This document shows positions 48,296 to 58,228 of a stretch of 64,000 bases of DNA, piece after piece. The stretch is from Atkinsonella hypoxylon (Eukaryota; Ascomycota; Sordariomycetes; Hypocreales; Clavicipitaceae): contig JFHB01000122.1 in NCBI GenBank assembly GCA_000729835.1, forward strand, positions 26,994 to 90,993. Direction: 5' to 3'. Numbering within the stretch: the stretch's first letter is position 1; every line of letters starts with the position of its first letter. The notes beneath the pieces are model-generated. The model searched no databases and was not told where the DNA came from. It worked only from the letters and a program-made list of their open reading frames with translations. Made by a program: the position numbers and the translations under genes.

Positions 48296-48793
48296 TTACG
48301 CCGCCCTTCGTGTCCGCCTGTTTCCCTGAGGAACCTGAGGAACAGCAGCACCCGAGTCGTCTGTACCCTGCATCTGCGCCAGCTTCCGCCTCCCCATCCC
48401 CAAGAGACCGGAGCCCAGATATAATCCATATGCCGGGACTACCGCCCAGAGCAACCATCCCCAGTTGCCGAACAAGATGACCGCAATGGCAGCAGCCCAT
48501 GTCACCCAGATGACATCAAACATGTACTCGGTCAGGCCTGCAGCAGAAAGATCCTCCCCGCTGGTCCTGAGAGCTCCCGTGGCGGCGTCATACCGGGGAC
48601 GGCCCGATGCCTCGAGCACATATTCGCATATGAAGCTGGGTGTGGCCAAAAGAGCGTACGCGACGAGGGAGCGGGATCGAAAGAGGAAGTGAGATAGGAC
48701 AAAGAGGGCGTTGACAATGAGGGAGCCGATGTGTAGATTTTTGAGAGCTGCGGCGTTGGACTTGGCTCGGTCTTTTTTTGCTTTCTGTGCCAT
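48296..48793 (-). CDS. SND2: SND2/TMEM208-like ER membrane protein
   Basis: Single exon, 165 aa, ATG at 48793. Snd2/TMEM208 belongs to the SRP-independent route that targets proteins to the ER. Family marks are the N-terminal MAQKAKKDRAKSNAAALKNL, then hydrophobic segments (LIVNALFVLSHFLF, LVAYALLATPSFICEYVLE, FDVIWVTWAAAIAVILF, WLLWAVVPAYGLYLG) and the basic C-terminal tail. The FICEY/SGRPRYD stretch is characteristic. Length is normal for the family. Confidence 0.88.
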   Translation of the reverse strand: MAQKAKKDRAKSNAAALKNLHIGSLIVNALFVLSHFLFRSRSLVAYALLATPSFICEYVLEASGRPRYDAATGALRTSGEDLSAAGLTEYMFDVIWVTWAAAIAVILFGNWGWLLWAVVPAYGLYLGSGLLGMGRRKLAQMQGTDDSGAAVPQVPQGNRRTRRAA

Positions 48794-49114
48794 GGTGATG
48801 GGTTGTGTTGCAATGGAGACAGTGGTTCGCAGGAACGATACTGTTATAGCGAGCTTGACGAGCTTGACGAGATGAGGTTGTGCTTATTGTCAAATCTGGT
48901 CCAACCCGTTTGCGCGATGGTCAAGGTGGGGCCATGAGGTAGCTTAATTAGGCACGCGGTGAAGATTTTGCCATATGCTGAGCATATGCTGAGAGTGCGA
49001 ATTAAACAGTTTTGTATTTAGTATACGCACGCTCTATATACGCTATAAATCTTTCTTACTATAACATTCTATATGAAGAAGTGGTATAACGCACTAATGT
49101 TTAGTAGTATATAC

Positions 49115-49360
49115 TGTTACGGGATCAACCACGAATCCGTAGGACACACGGACACGTGATCCCAAGCATGTATATATAGTCAGAAGCAACCCTCAAGTAG
49201 CTAGATTCATCATCAATCTTATATCTATCATATGCATATCTTACCAGTAGTTCCGAACAGGACCTGTGTTACGCCGTATTACGACTCCCCTAACGTTACG
49301 ACTCATCCGTACGTTCCACTGTCGGATCCAATCATTACGAGACGAATTCGTCACGTAACA
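49115..49360. mobile_element. Solo LTR of a retrotransposon (putative)
   Basis: The 246 bp segment begins TGTTACGG and ends CGTAACA, a 7 bp perfect terminal inverted repeat with the TG...CA ends typical of LTRs. Inside there is a TATATATAG box at about 49171-49180 that could be the LTR promoter. No polymerase or gag frame is near, so the internal part was probably lost by LTR-LTR recombination. The flanking five bases (TATAC and AGAAA) do not match, so a target site duplication is not preserved. Confidence 0.5.
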
Positions 49361-49530
49361 AGAAATTAGGCATATAGCTGTATTAATAACACAGGTATAA
49401 CTATTTATGTACAGCTTCGGATATCAATGGTTGAAGAGAGCCATAAAGACATTTTGCACATTCTACGTATAATATTTAAACCGAAGCTACAGTCTTGTAG
49501 CTAAGCAATAGATGAGTCAGTATCTTATAC

Positions 49531-49770
49531 TCATCTACATGCGTTCCCATTCAAATGGGGCTGGGTCTCATCGTCCAACAGCGGCATGAAGCCACCACCT
49601 CGACCTGTTACTTCCATAAGCTCTTTGTGGAGAATGGCGGTTTCAGACTCCATTGCATCGTCGCTTGCACCAACCACACTATTTTTCAAAATCTACCAGT
49701 GTAACTTTAGCGTCGACGCAAATGGGAGTATGATGTTTCTTGTTATGATTCTGTCTTTCTAAAAGAAAAG
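49531..49770 (-). pseudogene. Unidentified gene fragment
   Basis: On the minus strand a stretch reads NKKHHTPICVDAKVTLVDFE, then a stop, and in a shifted frame SVVGASDDAMESETAILHKE and GRGGGFMPLLDD to a TGA. The two parts look like one protein interrupted by a small indel near 49688. No family was recognised with certainty; a kinase-like or phosphotransferase-like C-terminus is one guess. It may also be chance. Confidence 0.25.
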
Positions 49771-50173
49771 AAAATGAAGTGCAGGTGTGAGGTACACAGA
49801 ACCGACAGATCGTGTCGTCGTACTCTATTAGTGTTGCCCAGTGCGTACAACGATAAGATAAGAGCGCGGATAATTGTAGTAGCGCAGCCCGTCACAGCGA
49901 CCGGGGCGCCCACAACCTCTCTTTTGTAATTGATTAGCCAGACCTAATAATATCTACAAGACTATCGTATCGTTCGCGTGCGTGTGACAATTAGCGCTAT
50001 GAGAAAACTGCGAAGAAGGGCCTGGTTCCTTGACTGTTGCCAATCATGTTCAGGAAGATACAATAGTAATGGGTCAGCAGGTCAGCAGTGACCCGGTGGT
50101 CGGCAAGAATAAAGCTATAATTATTCATTCTACACCTGCTCGTCTCAGCCCCATTTGCTATCATCGCCATCAT

Positions 50174-51199
50174 CTAACTCCGTAGATGGGCCAAGAAACC
50201 ACCTCTCCGCGTAAACTCGGGTTCGTCAACGCGAATAGTACCTTCTTTGCTACTATTCCACAGGCCTACAGACTGCGGGCATTTGGGGAAATGGTTCAAG
50301 TAGCCTTCCTTAGAATAGACTTGATCACGACGTCTATATAAATCCTTAGACCTATCATCCGCTGCTTCCTCGACTGCAATTTGACAACCCTTGCAACAAA
50401 TACCATGTTGAATCTCAGTTGTTATCGGATCGAATAGTGGCAGTGGTGTTGAAGCCATGAACCTCCCTATATAAATCTCATCGATACCGGACAAGACGGA
50501 TGCTGACGCCTCAGCAGACAGACCAAGCTTACATAAAGCGCCGAAAGCCTGTTGATGTGATGCTATTGCAATTCTCCGCTTCCTTATCCGCTGCTCCATT
50601 GTGTATGTTCCGGGTAGTGTACGTAATACCGGTAAGAGACCATGCAACTTATGGCGGGGGATAGCTGCACGTTTGGCAAGAGCTGCGACTGAGATTACGC
50701 GTAGATGATTTGATGACACAATGCAGTTAAAACAGCAGCGGGTAATAGATGGAAGAAACAAAAAACCGCCAAATTCGCCACAACACAGGTCGCATCTGCG
50801 CGTGCAGAGAGCCCGGTAGAGATCAGATATCGTAACGTAGGGAGAAATGCCTGTTCGGAGCACGGCGCGAAGACTTTCCAACCCATGCTTGACTAGGATG
50901 TGATATTCATACAAGCCAGAGACAATTTGTCGTGCCCGTCGGTTCGTCTGTCGTAAATTGAAGCAAGACCGCACGTCTAACTCGAGGCAGACAATCCTAA
51001 GAAGCTCTATAGGAAAACATTCTAAAATGCTAATTCGTGCAAGAGCAGTTGAAGAGAAAGACTCGGCAATAGAATGACGAATCGTATCATGATCGCTTGA
51101 GGTTGACCTAATTAGAGCGACTTCGAAATCGAAACGACGATAGGAAGCGACGCGGATTATGGCATTGCGCTGATTATTTTCGAACGTTGTTTTCTCCAT
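50174..51199 (-). CDS. F-box protein of a fungal expanded family
   Basis: Single exon, 341 aa, ATG at 51199. The F-box is at about residues 59-95 (LECFPIELLRIVCLELDVRSCFNLRQTNR). F-box proteins link substrates to SCF ubiquitin ligases through Skp1. A Cys-rich segment follows (Cys 132, 136, 139, 140, then 155, 156, 159), which may bind zinc, and the C-terminal part contains ICCKGCQ, RRDQVYSKEGYLNHFPKC and LWNSSKEGT, a layout common in lineage-expanded F-box proteins of Fusarium-like fungi (from memory). It lies between an LTR and a phosphotransferase pseudogene, and its codon use is more AT-rich than that of the core genes. Substrate unknown. Confidence 0.78.
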   Translation of the reverse strand: MEKTTFENNQRNAIIRVASYRRFDFEVALIRSTSSDHDTIRHSIAESFSSTALARISILECFPIELLRIVCLELDVRSCFNLRQTNRRARQIVSGLYEYHILVKHGLESLRAVLRTGISPYVTISDLYRALCTRRCDLCCGEFGGFLFLPSITRCCFNCIVSSNHLRVISVAALAKRAAIPRHKLHGLLPVLRTLPGTYTMEQRIRKRRIAIASHQQAFGALCKLGLSAEASASVLSGIDEIYIGRFMASTPLPLFDPITTEIQHGICCKGCQIAVEEAADDRSKDLYRRRDQVYSKEGYLNHFPKCPQSVGLWNSSKEGTIRVDEPEFTRRGGFLAHLRS

Positions 51200-51824
51200 T
51201 GGCGCTCCCGGCGATGTGCAGGCATAACTATCGATGTAGTGACCATGGGAGCCAGAGCGGGTGTAGATTTAGGCAGAATAGCATATACCTAGTATATACT
51301 CAGTATATACTTATAATTACACAGTATTATATTCTAAGCAAGAGATCTAGAGCGTGTATTTCTATAGCACTATACTACTAGATATTAGTGTATATACCAC
51401 TATATATAAAAATGTTTAATTTGCGCTAATACACTATACATTCTATGTATACCTAGTATATACTGGGCATATACTAAAACGCTTCACCGCCTGCTATTCT
51501 GGCCAAAAATACACCCTTTTTGGCTCCGCTCTGGACCAATGCACACATCGTCTGGACCTGAGATTTACTGGAACACCCCCCCCCCCCCTTGTCCCCGCAC
51601 GTGAGATTGCGCTTGACTTCCAATCACTTAGTAGCAGGCCTTCATTCATGATAACCCTCGTTGACTTGCCACCACCCTTTCACCCACATGCAATATCACA
51701 TAATTCAGAGGACTCGCGGCCATGAAAGATAAACTTTATTATTTTCGCGCGCTTCAACTTTGAAGCGCTTCTTTATTTATCGGAACAACTTCGCGGCCGA
51801 CAATGCACCTGCGACGTAGCCAAG
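51200..51824. other. AT-rich spacer with TATACCTAGTATATAC repeats
   Basis: Two near-identical words TATACCTAGTATATACT occur at about 51285 and 51450. The end words GGCAGAATAGCA (about 51271) and TGCTATTCTGGCC (about 51492) are inverted relative to each other, so a decayed fold-back element of about 230 bp may be present. A C run sits at 51577-51588. No gene was found. Confidence 0.4.
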
Positions 51825-53184
51825 ATGCCCAAGTGCGGACGCCTAAATTGGGTCATTTTCATAACTTTCGACGACGGCAGCGAGTGGGTGTTTCGCTCTC
51901 CGATGGCCAGATTCAATTACTTTCAATCGGATGAGACTGCTTCCGAGATAGTTCAGAGCGAAGCGTCTACACTGATCTACCTAAAAGCTCACACCACAAT
52001 CCCGGCTCCCTAGGTCTTCTCGTACAGGCAAGTACCGCCATCCTTGGAAGAATCACGTATTGACAATCGTCCCAGTGGAACTAGCGACAACAACATTGGT
52101 GTGCCATATATTCTGCAGAGCAAAGCTGTCGGCCGTTCTTTGGGATCCTACGACTAGTCTCAATATCCAGAACGTGTAACCGGCAGTCGAAAGCCTCGCC
52201 CACTTTTGCTCCTCTCTGATAAAGGTCGAGATGAAGTTATGGGGCAGCTTGGCCCCATCATGGCAGAATTATCCGATCATCGCTTCGATGAGATAGGTTC
52301 GCTGTTTAAGGATGAAAACAGAGGTTATGTTATAGGCGAATGCCTTTCACCATCGTTCACTTGGCAGGAGAGGGACTCGCTCGACCTCAATCGAGGTCCA
52401 TTTCACCAAGAACACCACTACTTGCTCTCTCTAATAGAAGCGTTCACATCTTATGCCCGAGAGCTTCCTCATACACCTCACATTTTTTATGCCCCTGTTC
52501 CTGATGAGCAGCATTATAAGACTACAGGCAGCCACAGGACAGCAGCGCAGCGCTGGAATGACGTTGTGACGATTGGCCAAAAAATTGATTATAGCAAGAA
52601 TATACTTTGCTACTGCATTGTAGCGTAATTTTTGCTTGAGATAGTCCCCCAACTCTCAGGCCTTAAGAGCGGCTGCAATCACAGACCATCATGCTGGCAA
52701 TATCTATGTCGATGACGACCTCAATATCACATGTACTATTGACTGGAGTTCGGCGTCAACAGGTCCCATCACTGAGCTGCTCGCAACCCCAGCGCTAGGG
52801 GGCTTATCTAGACCGCCTTCGGAATCCCTCACTGCTGCGTTTCGGTCTCGTTTTGGCCGACGAGCCACGAAAATAGTACCCGAGCTGTCTTACTCGAAGT
52901 TCTAGCTGTTGTCCGATAACATGTGGCACTTCTCTCGCCTGGTTCGATTGCTTCCAAGAAATGATTACGAGTATTTTCGGCAGTTGTTTGAGCTGATATA
53001 TAAGCCGAGCGCTGAGGAGGCGAGAAGCCTCTACTTGTTTCATGAACGAGCCAAAAGGGACGAGAATGAGAAGCTGCTTGTTGAGCTACAGGAGGAAGAT
53101 TTGGCAGCAGAAGAATTACAGGAGAAGGAGCGGGTTTTCTTCCCTCCTACGAGTCGCAAATTCCGACGTCATTGCTGTAGCTAG
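51825..53184 (+). pseudogene. Decayed APH-type phosphotransferase gene
   Basis: The order of remnants follows fungal aminoglycoside-phosphotransferase-like (kinase fold) proteins: WVFRSPMARFNYFQSDETAS, YLKAHTTIPAP, then VFSY and SGTSDNNIGVPYILQSKAVG after a 48 bp intron (52028..52075, GCAAGT donor), then GQLGPIMAELSDHRFDEIGSL, GECLSPSFTW, RWNDVVTIGQKID, then HHAGNIYVDDDLNITCTIDW (catalytic loop and metal site) and a charged helical tail. Disruptions: in-frame stops at 52011 (where Glu is expected), 52155 (Trp expected), 52626 (Gln expected) and 52903, and a frame change between 52628 and 52687. Several stops fit C-to-T or G-to-A change. It is not translatable as one protein. Confidence 0.82.
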
Positions 53185-53789
53185 AAAACTAACGCTGATA
53201 TCCTCAGATGAACCCAAGTTTTCTTGCCGACCACATATTATGGCAATGGGTTGAAGAAGCTCTCAGACAGGGTGGTTCTCTGTAACTTCACAAATGCGCC
53301 TTTCCTTTCAGTGTTTAGTCACGGACAAAACTTTCGACCAGAGCCACTTGGCAACTAACACCATCTTCGTATAGATGTCATTTTCAAAGCAAGATCTTGG
53401 CTACATGAAAATATCAACTGCATACAAGAAAGCCAAACTATACAACACCAATCGGGTCTTGTAACAAGCAGCACCAAAATCAGACCTTATTGATGCTACA
53501 GCCTGCTCCACAATCGCCAACCCCAAAAGACCAAGACACTGCAGAACAATAGCAATTACCAAAAGGTCTGTATGCACGTACAGCACATCGTTGATACCGC
53601 CCGGTCGATTGCAGATTCTAGCACATTGAGTAAGGCCGGACGCGTAATGTAAGTAGGGTATGCCGGCAACATAAACCTAGGTGCACTAGCAGTCCAGCAC
53701 AAAGTTCGGCGGCCGACTTTAATGCATACCGTACACATATTCTATGCGAACCGGAATCTGATCCTAAGTTCCATCAACTTCAATCGACT

Positions 53790-54065
53790 GCGTAAACACG
53801 CAGCAACGGATTTTTGAATACGCAGCAGCAACTAGGCCCAAAACGGAAGTAGTACCTGCGAACATGAATTTAAATATAAAGGTACCTCCCATAATTCCCT
53901 AAATCCTTCTACTCTCTTAGTGCAGCTTCGCAAACAATTATAACACGCTATATTTAAAGATATAGGAATTGCAGAAGGTACCTTTACATAAAAATTTATG
54001 TGCAGAGGTACTACTTCTGTTTTGGGCCTAGTTGCTGCTGCGTATTCATTGCTGCGTGTTTACGC
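53790..54065. mobile_element. Fold-back MITE with about 90 bp terminal inverted repeats
   Basis: The left arm (53790 to about 53890) begins GCGTAAACACGCAGCAA and the right arm (about 53975-54065) is its near-perfect reverse complement, ending TTGCTGCGTGTTTACGC; both contain the AACTAGGCCCAAAAC core and an AGTAGTACCT word, then an AAGGTACCT end. The left arm carries a few extra bases after CAGCAA. About 85 bp of AT-rich DNA lies between the arms and no frame fits a transposase. ACT stands directly on both sides of the element, a possible 3 bp target duplication, as in PIF/Harbinger-like or CACTA-like elements. The superfamily is inferred only. Confidence 0.8.
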
Positions 54066-54416
54066 ACTCCTGTTGCTGGGCAAGCAAAGCAAACCAAGAA
54101 CGCCCCCCACACCCCCCACCTTTCTTGTCCAATCTAATCAAGCGCTGGCCGCCACAACAACTGCGCGCCTCCCGTCCGTCTTCAGCCGTCAAGGCTCCAG
54201 CCTCGGCGCCAGACGCTGTCATCACCACGCCTCCCACTTGGCTTTTGACTCTCTCAACCTTCCATGGGCTGGATCGAAACTTGGCTTGTTCATCCCGCGT
54301 ACACATTGGCGACACACTTGCCAACTCATGCGCACATCGAGAAGGCTGTATGTTTGTGCTAGCATCGTCTTCTTGCAGTCGCCCTAGAACCAGTCGCATA
54401 CAACCTGACCAGACTC

Positions 54417-54468
54417 TACCTAGGTACCTAGGTACCCATTACCTAATACCTAGTACCTAGTACCTACG
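54417..54468. repeat. ACCTAGGT/TACCTAGTACCTAGTACC motif cluster
   Basis: Dense array: ACCTAGGTACCTAGGTACCC, then TACCTAATACC and TACCTAGTACCTAGTACC. Neighbouring words differ by single bases, as if a short unit had been duplicated and then mutated. Confidence 0.7.
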
Positions 54469-55127
54469 CCTAACAGTCGTTGGCTGGGTACCCCGGTGGC
54501 ATAACATTGGACCAAATTGACCCTCTGCTGCTGCCTCCTCCTGCCTCTAATTCCTTCCCCTCCATCCCCCCCGGGCCCCGGCCACTGTCCACTTCACCAC
54601 AGCCTTGTCTGCTCACGACAGGGATCCTCCCTCCCACGGCTTGCTTACTTTGTTTTTATGTTATTTTATTTCTTCATCTTTTAATCTTGACCGAGATGCC
54701 CGTAGCCCTCTGGCACAGTCATCGCGAAAATTTCCCATTGCCGAATCTCCAGCTTTTGGCCGTGCTGGTTGGAGTGCCTTGCTTTCGACGTCTTATTTTT
54801 TCTCGACCTGCTCTGTTGTGGCTTGGCTCACGAACATCATCCAGCCGCCCTCCACGACGTGAACGACGACGGTAGCCGTCCGCCATCTTTTCGAACACCA
54901 ACTTCCGTCATTTTCAACGAACTAAACCCGATATTGCACGTTATTCGCGCTATTCGCTTCATTTTCGCCCATCGCCTTCGTGTACAGTAACCTTTCGAAA
55001 ACGCCCTCGTCACGTCCCTTCCCATGGCATTCATGCCTTGATTATATTCCACATACACCCACAAATTGCTTGGAAGACTTCGCGTAGCAGTCTCTCCTTG
55101 CTGACTTGGGAGCGTGGTTGACCTAGG

Positions 55128-57703
55128 ATGGCACCAAGTCCCGCGGCCGTTGGGGGCCTGCTACGGCAGGTCATTTACTACCATCTGGACAATGCATCCT
55201 ACGACAACGCGCTCTTCTTTGCTGAGAGATTCGCTGCACAGGACCCCAAAGCCGCCGATGCCGCTTATCTATTTGCACTCTGCCACCTTCGACTCGGTGA
55301 TTTTCGCTCCGCTTACGATGTCGGGAAGCCCATGGGATACAGAGGCATCAACTTGGGCTGCGCCTGGGTCTTTGCTCAAGCTTGCTTGGCACTAGACCGC
55401 TATAAGGATGGTATTATGGCACTCGAGAAGTCGAAAGGTCTGTGGTCACAGAAGTGCAGTGTAGGAAAGCACACGCCGACTACTCGGGCAGCACATCCGG
55501 ACAGTGCAGCCATGCTCTGCTTGTTGGGAAAGCTGTACCATGGCTATGGAGACAAGAAGAAGGCTGTCAGCTGCTTTGAGGATGCCTTGAAGAAAAATCC
55601 CTTTATGTGGGATGCTTTCACTGCGCTTTGCGATATGGGCATCAACGTGCGCGTGCCCAATATCTTCAGAATCAACGACGGGTTGATTCAAATGTTCGAG
55701 TCAGGTACCTGTCTGGCCGATACGGAGCAAGTAAAGGAAGCACCATCGTTGACTCCCATGGATGCTATACCTTTGAAGCGATCAACAGCGCGGAATATCC
55801 CAACGGAACTTGGACTAGACCCCTTTAATATTGGCTTCTCATCAGCCGAAATGAGTAGCCCAATCGTCGATATGTTCACTGAACCTCCAGAAAATGATTT
55901 CATGTCCAAGATACAAAATGCTCGCCAAAGACTCGCAGCATCTGCTAGCAATCAACCTGCCACTTTATCTGACGGCCTGGAAACCCCCACAGGTCCGTCA
56001 ACCGTGGCAGACGCATCAATATCACGTCAAATGTATGCACAGGAACCGCCCCAAGCACCAGCCAGACGGACTAGGAACGCCAACGGAGTTGATGCCGGAC
56101 TAGAAGTGCCACCTCGAATGAACTATAGATTAGGAACAAAGAGAAATACAAGACTTGGCCAAGGCGCACAAACCGTGGAGTTGATGGCCGATGCACCATC
56201 CACAAATGCGGTTCCCCCCCTGGTCACTGGCTCGAGAGCTGGAACCATCGCCGCCACCGATAGGAAGCGCACGCTGTCGGGACATCCAGTTCCTCGGTCG
56301 ACGAATACAGACGAATACTCAACAAGGCGCAGCGCTAGGCTGAACATGTTCAAGCCATCGACAAAGGCTAACTCTGGAGCTGCAACGATAGGAGCGTCAG
56401 CAGGGCGGGAGTTGAAAAAGGCTAGACCCCCCATTTCACGAATTATTCGCCCAGGTTCTAGCGGCTCTAGCGTTGGTAGAGTTGTGAGTGGTAATAGAAA
56501 ACCCGTGGATGATCAAGCCGACGTGGACCGCGGTGAGTGGTCGAGAACGCGAGAGCCAACATCCCAACCAGCGCCCCCTAAAGCCCCTGAGATGGAGACG
56601 ATTAGAGCAGAGGAAGCCTTGAAATGGACGTTAGACCTCATGAAGAAATGTGGCAGCGGATTCTACTCTCTGTCCAGATTCCAGTGTCACGAGGCTCTCC
56701 AGACCTTCAGCTCGCTCCCAACAGCTCAGCAAGGCACTTCTTGGGTTCTATCGCAGATGGGTCGATGCCATTATGAACAGGCGGCGTATGCCGAGGCAGA
56801 AAAATTCTTTCGCAGAATGCGTGTCCAAGCACCGTCACGTCTGCAAGATATGGAAGTATATTCAACTATCCTGTGGCACTTGAAGCGAGAAACAGACCTC
56901 TCTTTCTTGGCCCACGAACTTGTCGATTCGTCGTGGTACTCACCACAGGCTTGGTGCGCGTTGGGGAATGCCTGGTCATTGGCTCGGGATCCTGAACAGG
57001 CGCTTCGCTGCTTCAAACGAGCTACTCAACTGGATCCGAAATTCGCTTATGCATTTACTCTTCAAGGACACGAACATGTCGCTAATGAAGAGTATGAGAA
57101 GGCGCTCACGGCCTATCGACAAGCTATTGCTGCCGATAGAAGACATTACAATGCATATTATGGTATTGGAAGAGTACAGGAGCGGCTGGGTGCCTACGAC
57201 AAAGCCTATGACCATTACTACGCCGCGCAGACTATCAATCCTAACAATGCTGTACTTATTTGCTGTATGGGAGGTGTGCTAGAGAAGCAGAAACAGATGA
57301 TACCTGCATTACATGCGTACTCCAAAGCGGCCGAGCTTGCCCCCAAAGCAGCACAGACTCGGTACAAGAAGGCCCGAGCGCTGCTCACTGTTGGGCAGAT
57401 TGAAGCAGCCCAAAAGGAGTTGATGATTCTGAAAGACCTAGCTCCTGACGAGGCTACTGTTCACTTTTTGCTGGGAACCTTGTATAGGAATACAAACGAG
57501 AGGCAATTGGCAGTGCGGCACTTTACCATTGCCTTAGCTCTAGATCCAAAGGTGAGTATTTTCACTCTAAAACATCCCATGCGGTTTACACCTCCCTCTA
57601 CCGCTCTTGCTAATATGCTTTATTATAGGCTGGTCCGAAAATCAAAGAAGCAATCGAGAGCTTCGAGGATGATGTATCGATGGACGACTCGATGATGGCA
57701 TGA
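55128..57703 (+). CDS. CDC27: Anaphase-promoting complex subunit 3 (CDC27/BimA)
   Basis: Model: join(55128..57551,57629..57703), 832 aa. APC3 is a TPR scaffold subunit of the APC/C ubiquitin ligase that binds the IR tails of co-activators. The N-terminal TPR block (LRQVIYYHLDNASYDNALFFAERF, LGKLYHGYGDKKKAVSCFEDALKKNPFMWDAF) is followed by a disordered Ser/Thr-rich middle (residues 250-500), then a C-terminal TPR array (GRCHYEQAAYAEAEKFF, ALGNAWSLARDPEQALRCFK, YEKALTAYRQAIAADRRHYNA, LGAYDKAYDHYYAAQTINP). The 77 bp intron (GTGAGT, CTAAT, TATAG) adds the acidic end AGPKIKEAIESFEDDVSMDD and is needed to avoid a long unrelated tail. Confidence 0.94.
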
Positions 57704-58228
57704 TAAGGCATGAATAGTCGAACAAAAAACAACAACAAAAGTCATTCTCATGGGGCCAGGACTTCTAATTATAATGACCGATGGGACGGCGTTCTGTTTG
57801 AAGGTACAGCGTCGGTAAGATGTGGATCAGGCTTTAATCCGTTGGCGGTCTTATTGTACAACGTACAGGAAAAAGCTTATTGGCCACAGATATTGGGTCT
57901 GGAAGGCTTAACTCTGTCTCTATTCGGAAGAGTGCGGCAGGAGACCCCATTGCATAGCATGGTATTGGCGTTCAAGGATTTTGGCTTCATTCTGCACTTT
58001 GTTCTATATCATTCGCGGGAATCCCAGCGCTGGTACTTGGATAGGGGACATGACAGGGACGCGATACATGAAGTGATTAGGATTCATATAGGGCCAGGAC
58101 GGTGAGAAGCGTTCTGGTGATGTAGTATATCATTAATATGCTGGCGTGGCGACGAAATGTCTTTACGTGCAATCATACGAGTGCCGATGCTGTGATGGTA
58201 TACCAATTTCAGATTAAGATGTACGTCG
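57704..58228. other. Convergent intergenic region, 525 bp
   Basis: Between the stops of APC3 and the GH67 gene. A frame at 57710-58105 shows no family signal. Confidence 0.4.

Larger units (their letters stand above)
48794..50173. other. AT-rich accessory stretch, 1.4 kb
   Basis: AT content rises sharply from about 48990. It holds a solo LTR (49115-49360) and a possible gene fragment on the minus strand (49531-49770), both listed separately. No intact gene was found. Confidence 0.5.
53185..55127. other. Region between the pseudogene and APC3
   Basis: Left part (to about 54070) is AT-rich and holds the MITE at 53790-54065. Right part is GC-richer and pyrimidine-rich, with an ACCTAGGT cluster at 54417-54468, and forms the upstream region of APC3. 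Frames at 53998-54460 overlap the MITE arm and are not credible genes. Confidence 0.45.

Noticed and set aside
53998..54460. Two frames of 129 and 142 codons
   Set aside because: They start in or just after the MITE right arm and show no family signal.
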